This document shows, piece by piece, positions 43,514 through 51,466 of a stretch of 64,000 nucleotides of DNA (its first letter is position 1; every line of letters starts with the position of its first letter). The notes beneath the pieces were generated by a model. It was not told where the DNA came from and ran no database searches. It saw only the letters and a list, made by a program, of their open reading frames with translations. A program made the translations under genes and the position numbers. Source of the DNA: Corynebacterium falsenii (GTDB lineage Bacteria; Actinomycetota; Actinomycetes; Mycobacteriales; Mycobacteriaceae); contig NZ_CP083646.1 of assembly GCF_020099275.1 (NCBI RefSeq), positions 186,001 through 250,000 of the forward strand. Reading direction: 5' to 3'.

Positions 43514-45175
43514 ATGAAACAATTGCTGCGCTACCTCTCGTGGGCCTGGGGAACCTCCTGGCCCCTGTACGCAGCGACGGTCCTCACCACCAACGTCATG
43601 GGCGCGTTGGCGGTCGCAACGTTCCTCCGCTTCCTCATCCCCCTCCCGGAAGCCAAGGAACTGACCAGCCTCAACACCACCACTGCGACCCTCTACGTGG
43701 CATACTTCGCCTTCGCCGTGGTCGCGGGCATTGCGATGACACTGTATTTCTTCGCACCGGTGCTGCGCTGGCAACGCAACCCCAAGGCCTACGACCCGAA
43801 CATGGTGCGGGACCTGGTGCTGCGCATTCCCCTGCTGCAGACCGTGACCGGGGCAATCCTGTGGGGCATCGGCGTGATCGTGTTTACCGTGGTGGCGCTG
43901 CAATACTCCACCCGGTGGGGCGTGACCGTGGCGGTCTGCGCCGTGCTCGGCGGCCTGATGGTGGGGCTCATGACGTACATGGAAGCCGAGCGGCTCGTGC
44001 GCCCCGTCGCGGCCCGCGCGTTGGCGAAGGGCGCACCGGATCATTCGCGCCTATCGCCGCTGTCGCACCGGCTGATGACCACGTGGGCGCTGACCTCGGC
44101 GGTGCCGGTGCTGGGCATGGTGCTGATGATGCTCGCCGCGGTGGTGGGGTACTTCCCGGACGACAGCAACCAGGTCATGCCCGCTCTGTTAGCGCTGGCG
44201 CTGACCACGCTGGTGACAGGCTTCTCCGGCACGCAGCTATTCTCCATGGCGGTGGCGGATCCCATCCGCGAGCTGCAATACGCCATCAACCGCGTGCGAC
44301 GGGGCGAAGTAAACACGGACGTGCGGATCTACGACTCCTCCGAGATCGGCGTGCTGCAGGCAGGCTTCAACGAGATGATGCGCGGATTGCAGCAGCGCCA
44401 GCAAGTCTCTGACCTGTTCGGGCGCTACGTGGGCACCGAGGTGGCGCGCCGAGCGCTGGAGGAAAAGCCCGAGCTAGGCGGCGAAACCCGGCATGTGGCC
44501 GTACTGTTCGTGGACGTGATTGGGTCCACCGGATTTGCCACGGAACGCGACCCGGAATACGTGGTCAAGGCGCTCAACGAGTTCTTCGACCGCGTGGTGG
44601 AAGTGGTGCACGCCAACAAGGGCATCATCAACAAGTTCGAGGGCGACGCAGCGCTGGCCGTCTTCGGCGCACCTATGCCGTTGGATGATGTGGCCGGCCA
44701 CGCCTTGGCTGCCGCGCGGCAGTTGAAGGCGAAGCTGCAGGGCCTGGAGTTCGTGGCCGGCGTGGGTGTGGCCGCTGGGTCCGTGGTGGCCGGGCACATC
44801 GGCGCGAAGGATCGCTTCGAGTACACCGTGATCGGTGACGCCGTGAATCAGGCAGCGCGCCTCACGGATCTGGCGAAGCAGACGCCCGGCCAGGTGCTCA
44901 CGAGCGCCGCCACGCTGCGGGCCGCGAACGAGGCGGAGCAGCGCCGGTGGACGCTGATGAAGTCCGTGGAGCTGCGCGGTCGGCGTGAGATGACGCAACT
45001 CGCGCGGCCGATTCGCCCCACGTTGGCGGACCGCGATGCCGCGCAGCGGGGGGCTGGCGGTTCCGCTGGTGGTTCGGGTGCGGGCGGCTCGGGCAGTGCA
45101 GGTCCCACCTCGACCGGCCCCTTCGGCGACGGCCACGACAGCGTGATGGACACCAAGGAGCCCCCTCGCGGCTAG
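43514..45175 (+). CDS. cyaB: Membrane class III adenylate cyclase
   Basis: 553 residues. Six membrane helices (1-265), a HAMP linker (VADPIRELQYAINRVRRGEV, about 262-315), then a class III cyclase domain: metal-binding AVLFVDVIGSTGF, KFEGDAALAVFGAP, AGVGVAAGSVVAGHIG and YTVIGDAVNQAARL. It makes cAMP, the ligand of GlxR, which links it to the candidate GlxR site at aceB. C-terminal 40 residues are Gly/Ser-rich. Orthologous position to Rv3645 and C. glutamicum cyaB next to holB. Confidence 0.93.
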   Translation: MKQLLRYLSWAWGTSWPLYAATVLTTNVMGALAVATFLRFLIPLPEAKELTSLNTTTATLYVAYFAFAVVAGIAMTLYFFAPVLRWQRNPKAYDPNMVRDLVLRIPLLQTVTGAILWGIGVIVFTVVALQYSTRWGVTVAVCAVLGGLMVGLMTYMEAERLVRPVAARALAKGAPDHSRLSPLSHRLMTTWALTSAVPVLGMVLMMLAAVVGYFPDDSNQVMPALLALALTTLVTGFSGTQLFSMAVADPIRELQYAINRVRRGEVNTDVRIYDSSEIGVLQAGFNEMMRGLQQRQQVSDLFGRYVGTEVARRALEEKPELGGETRHVAVLFVDVIGSTGFATERDPEYVVKALNEFFDRVVEVVHANKGIINKFEGDAALAVFGAPMPLDDVAGHALAAARQLKAKLQGLEFVAGVGVAAGSVVAGHIGAKDRFEYTVIGDAVNQAARLTDLAKQTPGQVLTSAATLRAANEAEQRRWTLMKSVELRGRREMTQLARPIRPTLADRDAAQRGAGGSAGGSGAGGSGSAGPTSTGPFGDGHDSVMDTKEPPRG

Positions 45176-45260
45176 CTTTCGCCGTGCAAACCTCTTGCGC
45201 TGCCGCTATCTTGAACTTGTCTGCTGTACGCGGCAGCGTCGAGAATTCAAGGGGGTTTTC

Positions 45261-46022
45261 TTGGGGATTACACGTCTGACCAGCGGTGTTCTCGCTGCTC
45301 TATTGTCCGTTTGTTTGGTTGGTTGCTCTATATTCGACGCCAACACGCGGCCGCCAGCCACCACCAAACTTTCGGTATCCACAGCCAACGACTCACAGGC
45401 CGGAGCTGTGGATAACCCTGACAAACCGGTGGTGACGGACGACGGCCGTATGCTACAACCACAGGGGCACGAGGGAATCTGGTTCGAGACTGAGCCGGAC
45501 GACCCGTGGGGGAAATACGTTTGGCGGTCGCAGAAGTTTGTGGGGGATCCGTTGGAATTGCCAGTGCTGGGGGAAAGCGCGGAGTTCGGCGCGGGCTTGA
45601 AGGGCCTGCCCGATTACTGTGCGCCAGAGGTCGAACGCAGGCTGGCCTCCATCGATCTTGTAGCTGAGAGCACTCAGGAGGGATTGGGAAGGAGAATGTG
45701 CGTCTTCACCCATACCCCTGAAGACATAGGTAAGGACAACTACTTCAGCTATGCCGTTTGGTACTCCAATTCTTGGCCACTGCATTCGCCCGACAAGGTG
45801 ATTTCCGAAATAGAGAATTTTGGCATTCCAGAAGTCTTTTCGATTCCCGGCACAGGTCTTCCGCGGGACTGCGTAGCGATGATCAAAAGTAAAGGTACGC
45901 CGGTTATTTACGCATCTCAGATCGAAGCAACGATGGAGCCAGAGCTGCGAACCGCTTGCTTGCGTGCAGCCTACTCACGACAAGTATTTGTAAACATAAC
46001 AGGAAATTCGGGGGAAAAATGA
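45261..46022 (+). CDS. Lipoprotein, unknown function
   Basis: 253 residues from a TTG start at 45261, chosen because AAGGGGG lies 5 bases upstream and the signal peptide then begins properly (LGITRLTSGVLAALLSV). Lipobox CLVGCS with acylated Cys around residue 25. Mature part: flexible Thr/Ser/Asp stretch, then a domain with GHEGIWFETEPDDPWGKYVW and four cysteines (DYCAPE, RMCVFT, RDCVAM, TACLRA), likely two disulfides. No family recognised. Overlaps the next gene by ATGA; the pair appears to be a unit. The 3' half is more AT-rich than its surroundings. Confidence 0.65.
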   Translation: MGITRLTSGVLAALLSVCLVGCSIFDANTRPPATTKLSVSTANDSQAGAVDNPDKPVVTDDGRMLQPQGHEGIWFETEPDDPWGKYVWRSQKFVGDPLELPVLGESAEFGAGLKGLPDYCAPEVERRLASIDLVAESTQEGLGRRMCVFTHTPEDIGKDNYFSYAVWYSNSWPLHSPDKVISEIENFGIPEVFSIPGTGLPRDCVAMIKSKGTPVIYASQIEATMEPELRTACLRAAYSRQVFVNITGNSGEK

Positions 46023-47764
46023 TTCGATTCGAAATTGAAGATTTAATGGCTACCATCCAGAAGCTCCACCTGGCATTAGTTCAAAGCACTTGGTTAAATG
46101 TTGACAATATTCCACAGATTCCGACGTACACGGGTTCGCCTGCTGTGAACTTGGCGTTCGGTGTTCACCAGAGCCTGTGGGCCTCGCAGCCAGGGTGCGG
46201 TCTGAAGGCCTGTGAATATTTGGGCAAGAACATCGGATGGGTCACCGATCACCTCCGGCAACAGACGGATTGTTTGGATGATCAGGAACGGGATAACCAG
46301 CACAGCTTTGATTCCATCAACTCCGACGCGCCACGGTGCGAAGACCTCAGCACAATGATGGCCGATACCCGCCCGCAAGACACCATCCATAATTTCCTGT
46401 ACACCGACCCGGTCACCGCCGCCGAAGCGACGATGCCGCTGCAAGCACTGATCGCCGCGTTCAGTACCGACGATGCCGCACCGCTGGCCATATCCAACGA
46501 CTGGGCGAAAGTATCCACCCGATTATCGTCGATCATGGATCAGCTCGATGCCGCCGGTCGCCAACTCAGCGCCACGACCATAGGCACATCATTCGACATG
46601 GCACGAGAGGCCATCGACTCCGTGGTCCGCACCGGCCGCATCGTCGCGGCTAATGCCCAGATCATGTCCGCCACCGTCGCTCAATTCCCCACCATCCGTA
46701 CGGCCAACCTCGCGGCCTTACATGCCATTGAAGCCTCCACCGCGACCATCACCGACCCCGCGGCGAAACTGGCTGCGGAACAATCCGCCGTCGCCACGTT
46801 CGTCTCCACTCAGCTGCAGCCCTCCCTTGAGCTCGTTCGCCCACCGATTATGAACCTGGGGGTGCCGATCGTTGGCCACACCGGTGGGGGAGTGTTGACC
46901 ACTTCCACCGTGGGGCAGGGTTCCACGGTCACGCCGGTCAGTCAGATCACGGGTCTGACCACCACGGCCGCCAGCACCGCTACCCATGCGTTCGGGCAGG
47001 CCGCGGATGCCGCGGCCGGGTCGGCTGGTCGGGGTAATGACGCGGCGGTGGCGGCCTCGGCGTCCCAACCCGCCCCGGCTGCGAGCACCCCTCAAGCGCC
47101 GTCGGTGGCGGGTGCTGCGCCGACGGCACCGGCGGCATCCGGTGGACTGTCACAGCCGACTCCCTCCCCGGTGGTGTCTCCGCAGTCTGCTGGTGGTCTG
47201 ATGGCACCTGCGTCTGCCGGTGGGGTGGGGGCCACCGGTGGTGGTGTGGCTTCCCGGCCTGGGGTGGTGACCGATGGTGGTGGTCGGGCTTCGGGTCAGC
47301 GGTCTGCCTCGTCGCCTGCGCTGTCGTTTGGTGGGCAGGGTGTATCTCGTGGTGGTGTGGGGCAGCGGTTGCCGCAGTTGCCGCAGCATGCGCGTCAGGC
47401 GGTGATGGCGCGGGAAGTCTCCCGGCAGATGGCTCAGCGCTTCAGCACCGGCACCGGTGCTGGTACTGGTCTTGGTATCGGCTCTGGTCCTGGTGTGGGT
47501 GCCGGTGTTGGTGGTGGTTCTGCTGCGGGTGCTGTTGGTCAGCGGGGTGGTTTTGGTCGGGCGTCTGCCGCTTCGGGCTTTGGTACCGGCGGTGTAGGTG
47601 CTGCTGGGTTCGGTGCCGGTGCCGGTGCTGGTGGTCGGGCGGCGTCGCGGTCTGGTGGTGGTCGGTCGGCGGCTGGGTTTAAGTTCGGCCCGGAGGATCG
47701 GGCGTATTTCACCCGGTTGTTGATGGGTAAGTCCGCCAAGACGGTGCGCAAGGTCATCCGGTAA
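46019..47764 (+). CDS. Large Gly/Ala-rich protein with helical N-terminus
   Basis: 581 residues. Start ATG 46019 overlaps the lipoprotein stop, with GGGGGAAAA before it. Residues 1-290 are mainly helical (EDLMATIQKLHLALVQSTW, KVSTRLSSIMDQLDAAGRQL, MAREAIDSVVRTGRIVAANA). Residues 320-560 are extremely rich in Gly, Ala, Ser and Pro. The end is a compact basic block (FGPEDRAYFTRLLMGKSAKTVRKVIR). No signal peptide. The helical-then-glycine-rich layout recalls PPE and EspB-type type VII substrates but I see no WxG or YxxxD/E that would prove it. Coupled to a lipoprotein. Function unknown. Confidence 0.6.
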   Translation: MIRFEIEDLMATIQKLHLALVQSTWLNVDNIPQIPTYTGSPAVNLAFGVHQSLWASQPGCGLKACEYLGKNIGWVTDHLRQQTDCLDDQERDNQHSFDSINSDAPRCEDLSTMMADTRPQDTIHNFLYTDPVTAAEATMPLQALIAAFSTDDAAPLAISNDWAKVSTRLSSIMDQLDAAGRQLSATTIGTSFDMAREAIDSVVRTGRIVAANAQIMSATVAQFPTIRTANLAALHAIEASTATITDPAAKLAAEQSAVATFVSTQLQPSLELVRPPIMNLGVPIVGHTGGGVLTTSTVGQGSTVTPVSQITGLTTTAASTATHAFGQAADAAAGSAGRGNDAAVAASASQPAPAASTPQAPSVAGAAPTAPAASGGLSQPTPSPVVSPQSAGGLMAPASAGGVGATGGGVASRPGVVTDGGGRASGQRSASSPALSFGGQGVSRGGVGQRLPQLPQHARQAVMAREVSRQMAQRFSTGTGAGTGLGIGSGPGVGAGVGGGSAAGAVGQRGGFGRASAASGFGTGGVGAAGFGAGAGAGGRAASRSGGGRSAAGFKFGPEDRAYFTRLLMGKSAKTVRKVIR

Positions 47765-47771
47765 CCAACCC

Positions 47772-48932
47772 CTACAGGCTCCGGGCGATCAGCTCCTTCA
47801 TGATCTCGTTCGTCCCGCCGTAGATCCGCTGCACACGCGCATCCGCGTACGCCCGCGCGATCGGGTATTCCAGCATGAAGCCATACCCGCCAAACAGCTG
47901 CAAACAGCGGTCGATGATCTGACCCTGTTTGTCCGTCGCCAGCAGCTTTGCCATCGACGCCCGAGCCGGATCCAACCGCCCCGCCACCAGCTCCTGGATG
48001 CACAGATCCACCAGCGTTCGCACGGCCAGCGCCTCGCTCACGCATTCCGCCAGCTCAAATCGCGTGTTTTGGAAGTCCAGCAGCCGCTGCCCGAAGGCCG
48101 TGCGGTCCTTTGTGTACTGGATCGTCTCGCGCAACGCCGCCTCAATCGCGCCGATGCTGCCCACGGCGATGCCCAGCCGCTCCTGCCCCAGCTGTTGCAT
48201 GAGCTGCACAAAGCCCTGCCCCTCAACCTCGCCGAGCAGGTTTTCCTTCGGCACGCGCACATCCTCGAAGAACAGTTCCCGCGTGTCCTGCCCGCGCAAC
48301 CCCAGCTTGTCCAGCACGCGCCCGCGGCTGAAGCCCTCGCGCTCGGCCTCCACGATCATGAGGCTGATGCCCTTCGCACCCTTCACCTCGTTTCCGCCGG
48401 TCCGCGCCACCACGAGGATCACGTCCGCGTGCGTGCCGTTAGTGATGAAGGTCTTAGAACCGTTGATCACGTAGTCGTCGCCGTCACGCACCGCAGTGGT
48501 CTTGATGTTCTGCAGGTCAGAGCCCGTTCCCGGCTCGGTCATCGCGATCGCGAACACGATCTCACCCGTCGCCGCCTTCGGTAGGTACTTCTGCTTCTGT
48601 TCCTCGGTGCCGTAGTGCACGAAGTACGGGGCCACGATGCCGCTGTGGATCGTGTTTCCCCAGCTCGAGTCGAAAATCCGCGCCTGCTCCTCCATCACCA
48701 CGGCTTCATGCGCGAACGTGCCGCCGCCCCCGCCGTACTCCTCGGGGATGCCGAGGCACAGCAGGCCCGCGTCGCCCGCCTTGTTCCAAAACTCGCGGTC
48801 CACTGCGTGCTCTTTCAGCCAACGCTCCTGGTTCGGCAGCGCCTCACGCTCGAAAAACGCGCGGGCATGTTCCCGCAGACTGTCCAATTCCTCGTTCATC
48901 CAAGGCGAACGGTGGTCATCTAGTGCGCTCAT
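47772..48932 (-). CDS. Acyl-CoA dehydrogenase
   Basis: 386 residues, standard length. Seen: substrate/FAD motif FAIAMTEPGTGSDLQNIKT, VINGSKTFITNG, LGLRGQDTRELFFEDVRVP, and the C-terminal QLFGGYGFMLEYPIARAYADAR with YGGTNEIMKELIAR. Catalyses alpha,beta-oxidation of an acyl-CoA with electron transfer to ETF. Start MSALDDH (48932) fits the ribosome binding site; an upstream extension of 16 codons is unlikely. In the same direction as the class III CoA-transferase 60 bases upstream, so probably one catabolic transcript. The gap between them contains the dispersed motif at 48969-48978. Confidence 0.9.
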   Translation of the reverse strand: MSALDDHRSPWMNEELDSLREHARAFFEREALPNQERWLKEHAVDREFWNKAGDAGLLCLGIPEEYGGGGGTFAHEAVVMEEQARIFDSSWGNTIHSGIVAPYFVHYGTEEQKQKYLPKAATGEIVFAIAMTEPGTGSDLQNIKTTAVRDGDDYVINGSKTFITNGTHADVILVVARTGGNEVKGAKGISLMIVEAEREGFSRGRVLDKLGLRGQDTRELFFEDVRVPKENLLGEVEGQGFVQLMQQLGQERLGIAVGSIGAIEAALRETIQYTKDRTAFGQRLLDFQNTRFELAECVSEALAVRTLVDLCIQELVAGRLDPARASMAKLLATDKQGQIIDRCLQLFGGYGFMLEYPIARAYADARVQRIYGGTNEIMKELIARSL

Positions 48933-48992
48933 GGGTGTTCTCTTTTCCGTGTGTAGTTTTCTTCTTCTCGACGCCACCACGCGCCCACGCCC

Positions 48993-49934
48993 CTACCCCT
49001 CCCCAGGGTCTGGCGCGTGAGGTCCTTCGCGGACGGCGGCGAGGGGAAGGTTGTGGCGTCGAGCAAAAACCTCCCACTCCGAGGCGGTTTTGGTGGCAAG
49101 TATGCGCTGGAATTCTTCCCGGTCGCCGGAGATGCCGAGGAGCTCGAGGCCGTCGGCGAGGAAGTGGGGCTCCAGCAGGGCCACGGCCACCCAGCCTTCG
49201 CGGGCGGGGTACAGGCCGTACTGCGGGATGCCGCCGCCGAGGAGTCCATCGTTGCTGGTCAGGCCGTGCCGCGCGGGGCCGCCGAAGTGCTCGGCCATGT
49301 CGGCGAGAGCGACTTCGCGGTAGCTGCCGGAACCGGTGTGGGTGCGGTCCAGGAGCGCGGCGAGGCCCTCGGACACCGCGCGCTCCGAACCGGCCATGTC
49401 CGCGACGGGGATGCGGGGCATGTGCGGTGGGTCGAGGGTGCCCGCGTGGGCCTGGTACGTGAGGTCGTGGCCGGCCATCGCGGCGCGGTCGCCGGAGTGG
49501 CCGACGATGGCAACCTGGCTGAGCTGCGGAAAATCGGCGTGGAGTTGCTCCCAGCCAAGGCCGAGGCGTTCGAGCGCGGCGGGTCGGTGAGAGGTCAGCA
49601 GCAGGTCGGCCTGGGCGAGGAGGTCGCGCAGTTCCGCGGCCCCGTCCTCTGATTTGAGGTCGATAGTGCAGACGTGCTGACCTGCGATGAGCTCGCCGTA
49701 GTAGGCGCGGCAGTAATGCTCCATCAGGTCGCCGCTGGGTGGCTCGACCTTGGTGACGTGCATGCCGAGCTCGGCGAACCGGCGCGCGGCGAGGGGGCCT
49801 GGCAGGTTCGTGGCGATGCTGACCACGCGGTGTGGGGTGACGTGCGCACTAGGCGCGTCTATGTACGCGGTCGCGGGCGGAACCGCGGGCACGCTGAGGG
49901 CTTCCGAATCGGACGACACTGCCTTTGTCTCCAC
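48993..49934 (-). CDS. Class III CoA-transferase (CaiB/BaiF), short
   Basis: 313 residues. Seen: VVSIATNLPGPLAARRFAELGMHVTKVEPPSGD, TIDLKSEDGAAELRDLLAQADLLLTSHRPAALERLGLGW and a C-terminal GWVAVALLEPHFLADGLELLG region, as in formyl-CoA transferase and alpha-methylacyl-CoA racemase. Usual length is 360-400, so the C-terminal helix region is reduced; the truncated-looking end overlaps an inverted near-copy of the dispersed motif (49052-49061). The catalytic Asp expected after the N-terminal domain is not obvious to me. GTG start. Likely forms a CoA ester for the dehydrogenase downstream. Confidence 0.75.
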   Translation of the reverse strand: METKAVSSDSEALSVPAVPPATAYIDAPSAHVTPHRVVSIATNLPGPLAARRFAELGMHVTKVEPPSGDLMEHYCRAYYGELIAGQHVCTIDLKSEDGAAELRDLLAQADLLLTSHRPAALERLGLGWEQLHADFPQLSQVAIVGHSGDRAAMAGHDLTYQAHAGTLDPPHMPRIPVADMAGSERAVSEGLAALLDRTHTGSGSYREVALADMAEHFGGPARHGLTSNDGLLGGGIPQYGLYPAREGWVAVALLEPHFLADGLELLGISGDREEFQRILATKTASEWEVFARRHNLPLAAVREGPHAPDPGEG

Positions 49935-50095
49935 GTCTAGTAACTAATGCTGGGTGGTACTGGGTAGCGCTGGGTATCGCTGGTGCCGCGTTTAGATAGT
50001 TTTGCACGGCAACTTTTCCTGACCGTAACATCACCGGAGACTTGCCGAGGTGGAATTCTAAAAACCTCCACACCCGAAGGCTAAAGGCAGATGGG

Positions 50096-50112
50096 CCGAC
50101 TGGCGGCGTCGG
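50096..50112 (-). terminator. Short hairpin after metQ
   Basis: CCGAC-TGGCGGC-GTCGG lies 2 bases after the metQ stop; a T5 run follows only about 35 bases further on the minus strand. Weak terminator candidate. Confidence 0.35.
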
Positions 50113-50114
50113 AG

Positions 50115-51062
50115 TTAGTTCTGCTCCTTCATCTTCTTCTCCGTGTCCTGGAGCACCTCATTGAGCTCGGGACCACTCATGCGCACCGGGACCGCAGTGC
50201 CGTTTGTTTCCTCAGCCAAGCCCTTCTGCACCGGCTCACTGTGCCACACCTCAACCAGCTTCTGCAGCTTCGGGTCATCCTTGCGATCTTCGGTCGTCAC
50301 GAAGCCATTGATGTATGGCTTAGACTCCGGCGAGTTTGGATCATCGTGGAAAATCACGGACTTGGGGTCGATCCCCGCGCGGGTCAGGAACGTGTTGTTA
50401 ATGACCGCGGGCTTACCGTCGAGGTAAGACATAGACGTCTGAGCAGCATCAACCGGAACAACCTTGACCTTGGACGCTGACTCATCAATGTCTGCAGGGG
50501 TAGGCACCAAAATGTTGTTGTCCTTCAGCTTAAGCAGGCCAGCCTGAGACAGAACGTGAATCGCTCGACCCTGGTTGGTCACATCATTAGGGATCGCCAC
50601 TTCACCAGCCTTGGCGACCGAATCTAGGTCATTGCGCCCCTTGTAGTACACACCGAGGGTGTAGATCTGGGTAGCGCCGATGGGCACGAGGTTCGACCCA
50701 CTGCCGGTGTTTTGCTGCGCGAGAAACAGCATGTGCTGGAAATTGTTTACGTCGATAGAGCCATCCAGCAACGCCTGGTTAGGCGTGTTGTAGTCGCTGA
50801 AGCTCACGACCTCCACGGGGAAATCAAGCTTCTTTACTTCTTCCTTGAATGCTTCCCACTGCTTCTGTTCTGGCTCGGTTGCACCAATTTTTACGACGCC
50901 ACCATCATCACTCCCCTGCCCACATGCCGCGATGGAGAGTCCCGTCGCCGCTACCATCGCGGCCGCCAGCACCTTCTTGCGACCGTTGGCACGTGTGCCG
51001 GAGGCTGGCTTTGTAGCAGATGAGTCGTGAGTTGCCGAGTGGCGTCCGAAAAAGCGCTTCAC
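50115..51062 (-). CDS. metQ: Methionine ABC transporter substrate-binding lipoprotein
   Basis: 315 residues from GTG 51062, which has GGGAGA 7 bases before it; codons further upstream belong to the operator region. Signal peptide with lipobox SIAAC, then the NlpA/MetQ fold: VVKIGATEPEQKQWEAFKEE, NQALLDGSIDVNNFQHMLFL, GEVAIPNDVTNQGRAIHVLSQAGLL, KPAVINNTFLTRAGID and VEVWHSEPVQKGLAEE. Binds methionine outside the membrane for MetNI import. metN and metI are not adjacent, so it is an orphan or the rest is elsewhere. McbR-like operators upstream suggest repression when sulfur metabolites are ample. Confidence 0.9.
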   Translation of the reverse strand: MKRFFGRHSATHDSSATKPASGTRANGRKKVLAAAMVAATGLSIAACGQGSDDGGVVKIGATEPEQKQWEAFKEEVKKLDFPVEVVSFSDYNTPNQALLDGSIDVNNFQHMLFLAQQNTGSGSNLVPIGATQIYTLGVYYKGRNDLDSVAKAGEVAIPNDVTNQGRAIHVLSQAGLLKLKDNNILVPTPADIDESASKVKVVPVDAAQTSMSYLDGKPAVINNTFLTRAGIDPKSVIFHDDPNSPESKPYINGFVTTEDRKDDPKLQKLVEVWHSEPVQKGLAEETNGTAVPVRMSGPELNEVLQDTEKKMKEQN

Positions 51063-51080
51063 TGTGAAGTCTCCCAAAAC

Positions 51081-51132
51081 TAGACCGAGCTGTTCATTTT
51101 GTAGAAAACTACCCCACGGACAGCTCGGTCTA
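51081..51132 (-). promoter_or_regulatory. Paired inverted McbR-like operators upstream of metQ
   Basis: TAGACCGAGCTGT (51081-51093) is repeated inverted and perfect as ACAGCTCGGTCTA (51120-51132). Each arm fits half or more of the known McbR operator TAGAC-N6-GTCTA: TAGAC-CGAGCT-GTTCA and CGGAC-AGCTCG-GTCTA. McbR represses methionine and cysteine genes in C. glutamicum, metQ among its reported targets. The arms could also form a 13-bp RNA stem with a 26-base loop in the metQ leader. Confidence 0.6.
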
Positions 51133-51466
51133 CAAATGCGAGGGTGCACCCAGGCTGCACTATTCTTGCCATGAGCAACCTGCCCGAACGTGGACCCCTG
51201 CCTCCTGGCCCATCCCTATCTCCCTTGTCGCTGGAGCGATCGCCACCACAATCACCACCCCGATCACCACCTCAGAGCAGGTCGCAGGGGCTGCAGATGC
51301 GACAATGTTGTGTTTTGTGCCTTTTGGAAAATCGCGACCTGGAGTTTTAGAAATCCACAATGCACAAACCACGGCATTCGTACACCGCAGCCACGGACCT
51401 AGGCACCAACCTAGCCGCAAACCTGGCCCACGAACCTAGGCACCCAGGCGAGCAGGTCGCCCTGGG
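51133..51466. other. Non-coding gap between metQ and topA, possible gene remnant
   Basis: About 330 bases without a convincing gene. A plus-strand ATG at 51171 opens a Pro/Ser-rich frame (MSNLPERGPLPPGPSLSPL) that ends at 51349, while another plus-strand frame over 51210-51300 reads as a plausible membrane segment (PISLVAGAIATTITTPITT). This could be a small frameshifted membrane-protein gene, or chance. No terminator for topA is obvious. Confidence 0.3.

Noticed and set aside
50846-51030. Plus-strand short frames over the metQ signal region
   Set aside because: They lie opposite the metQ lipobox and mature N-terminus, with no ribosome binding site or protein features.
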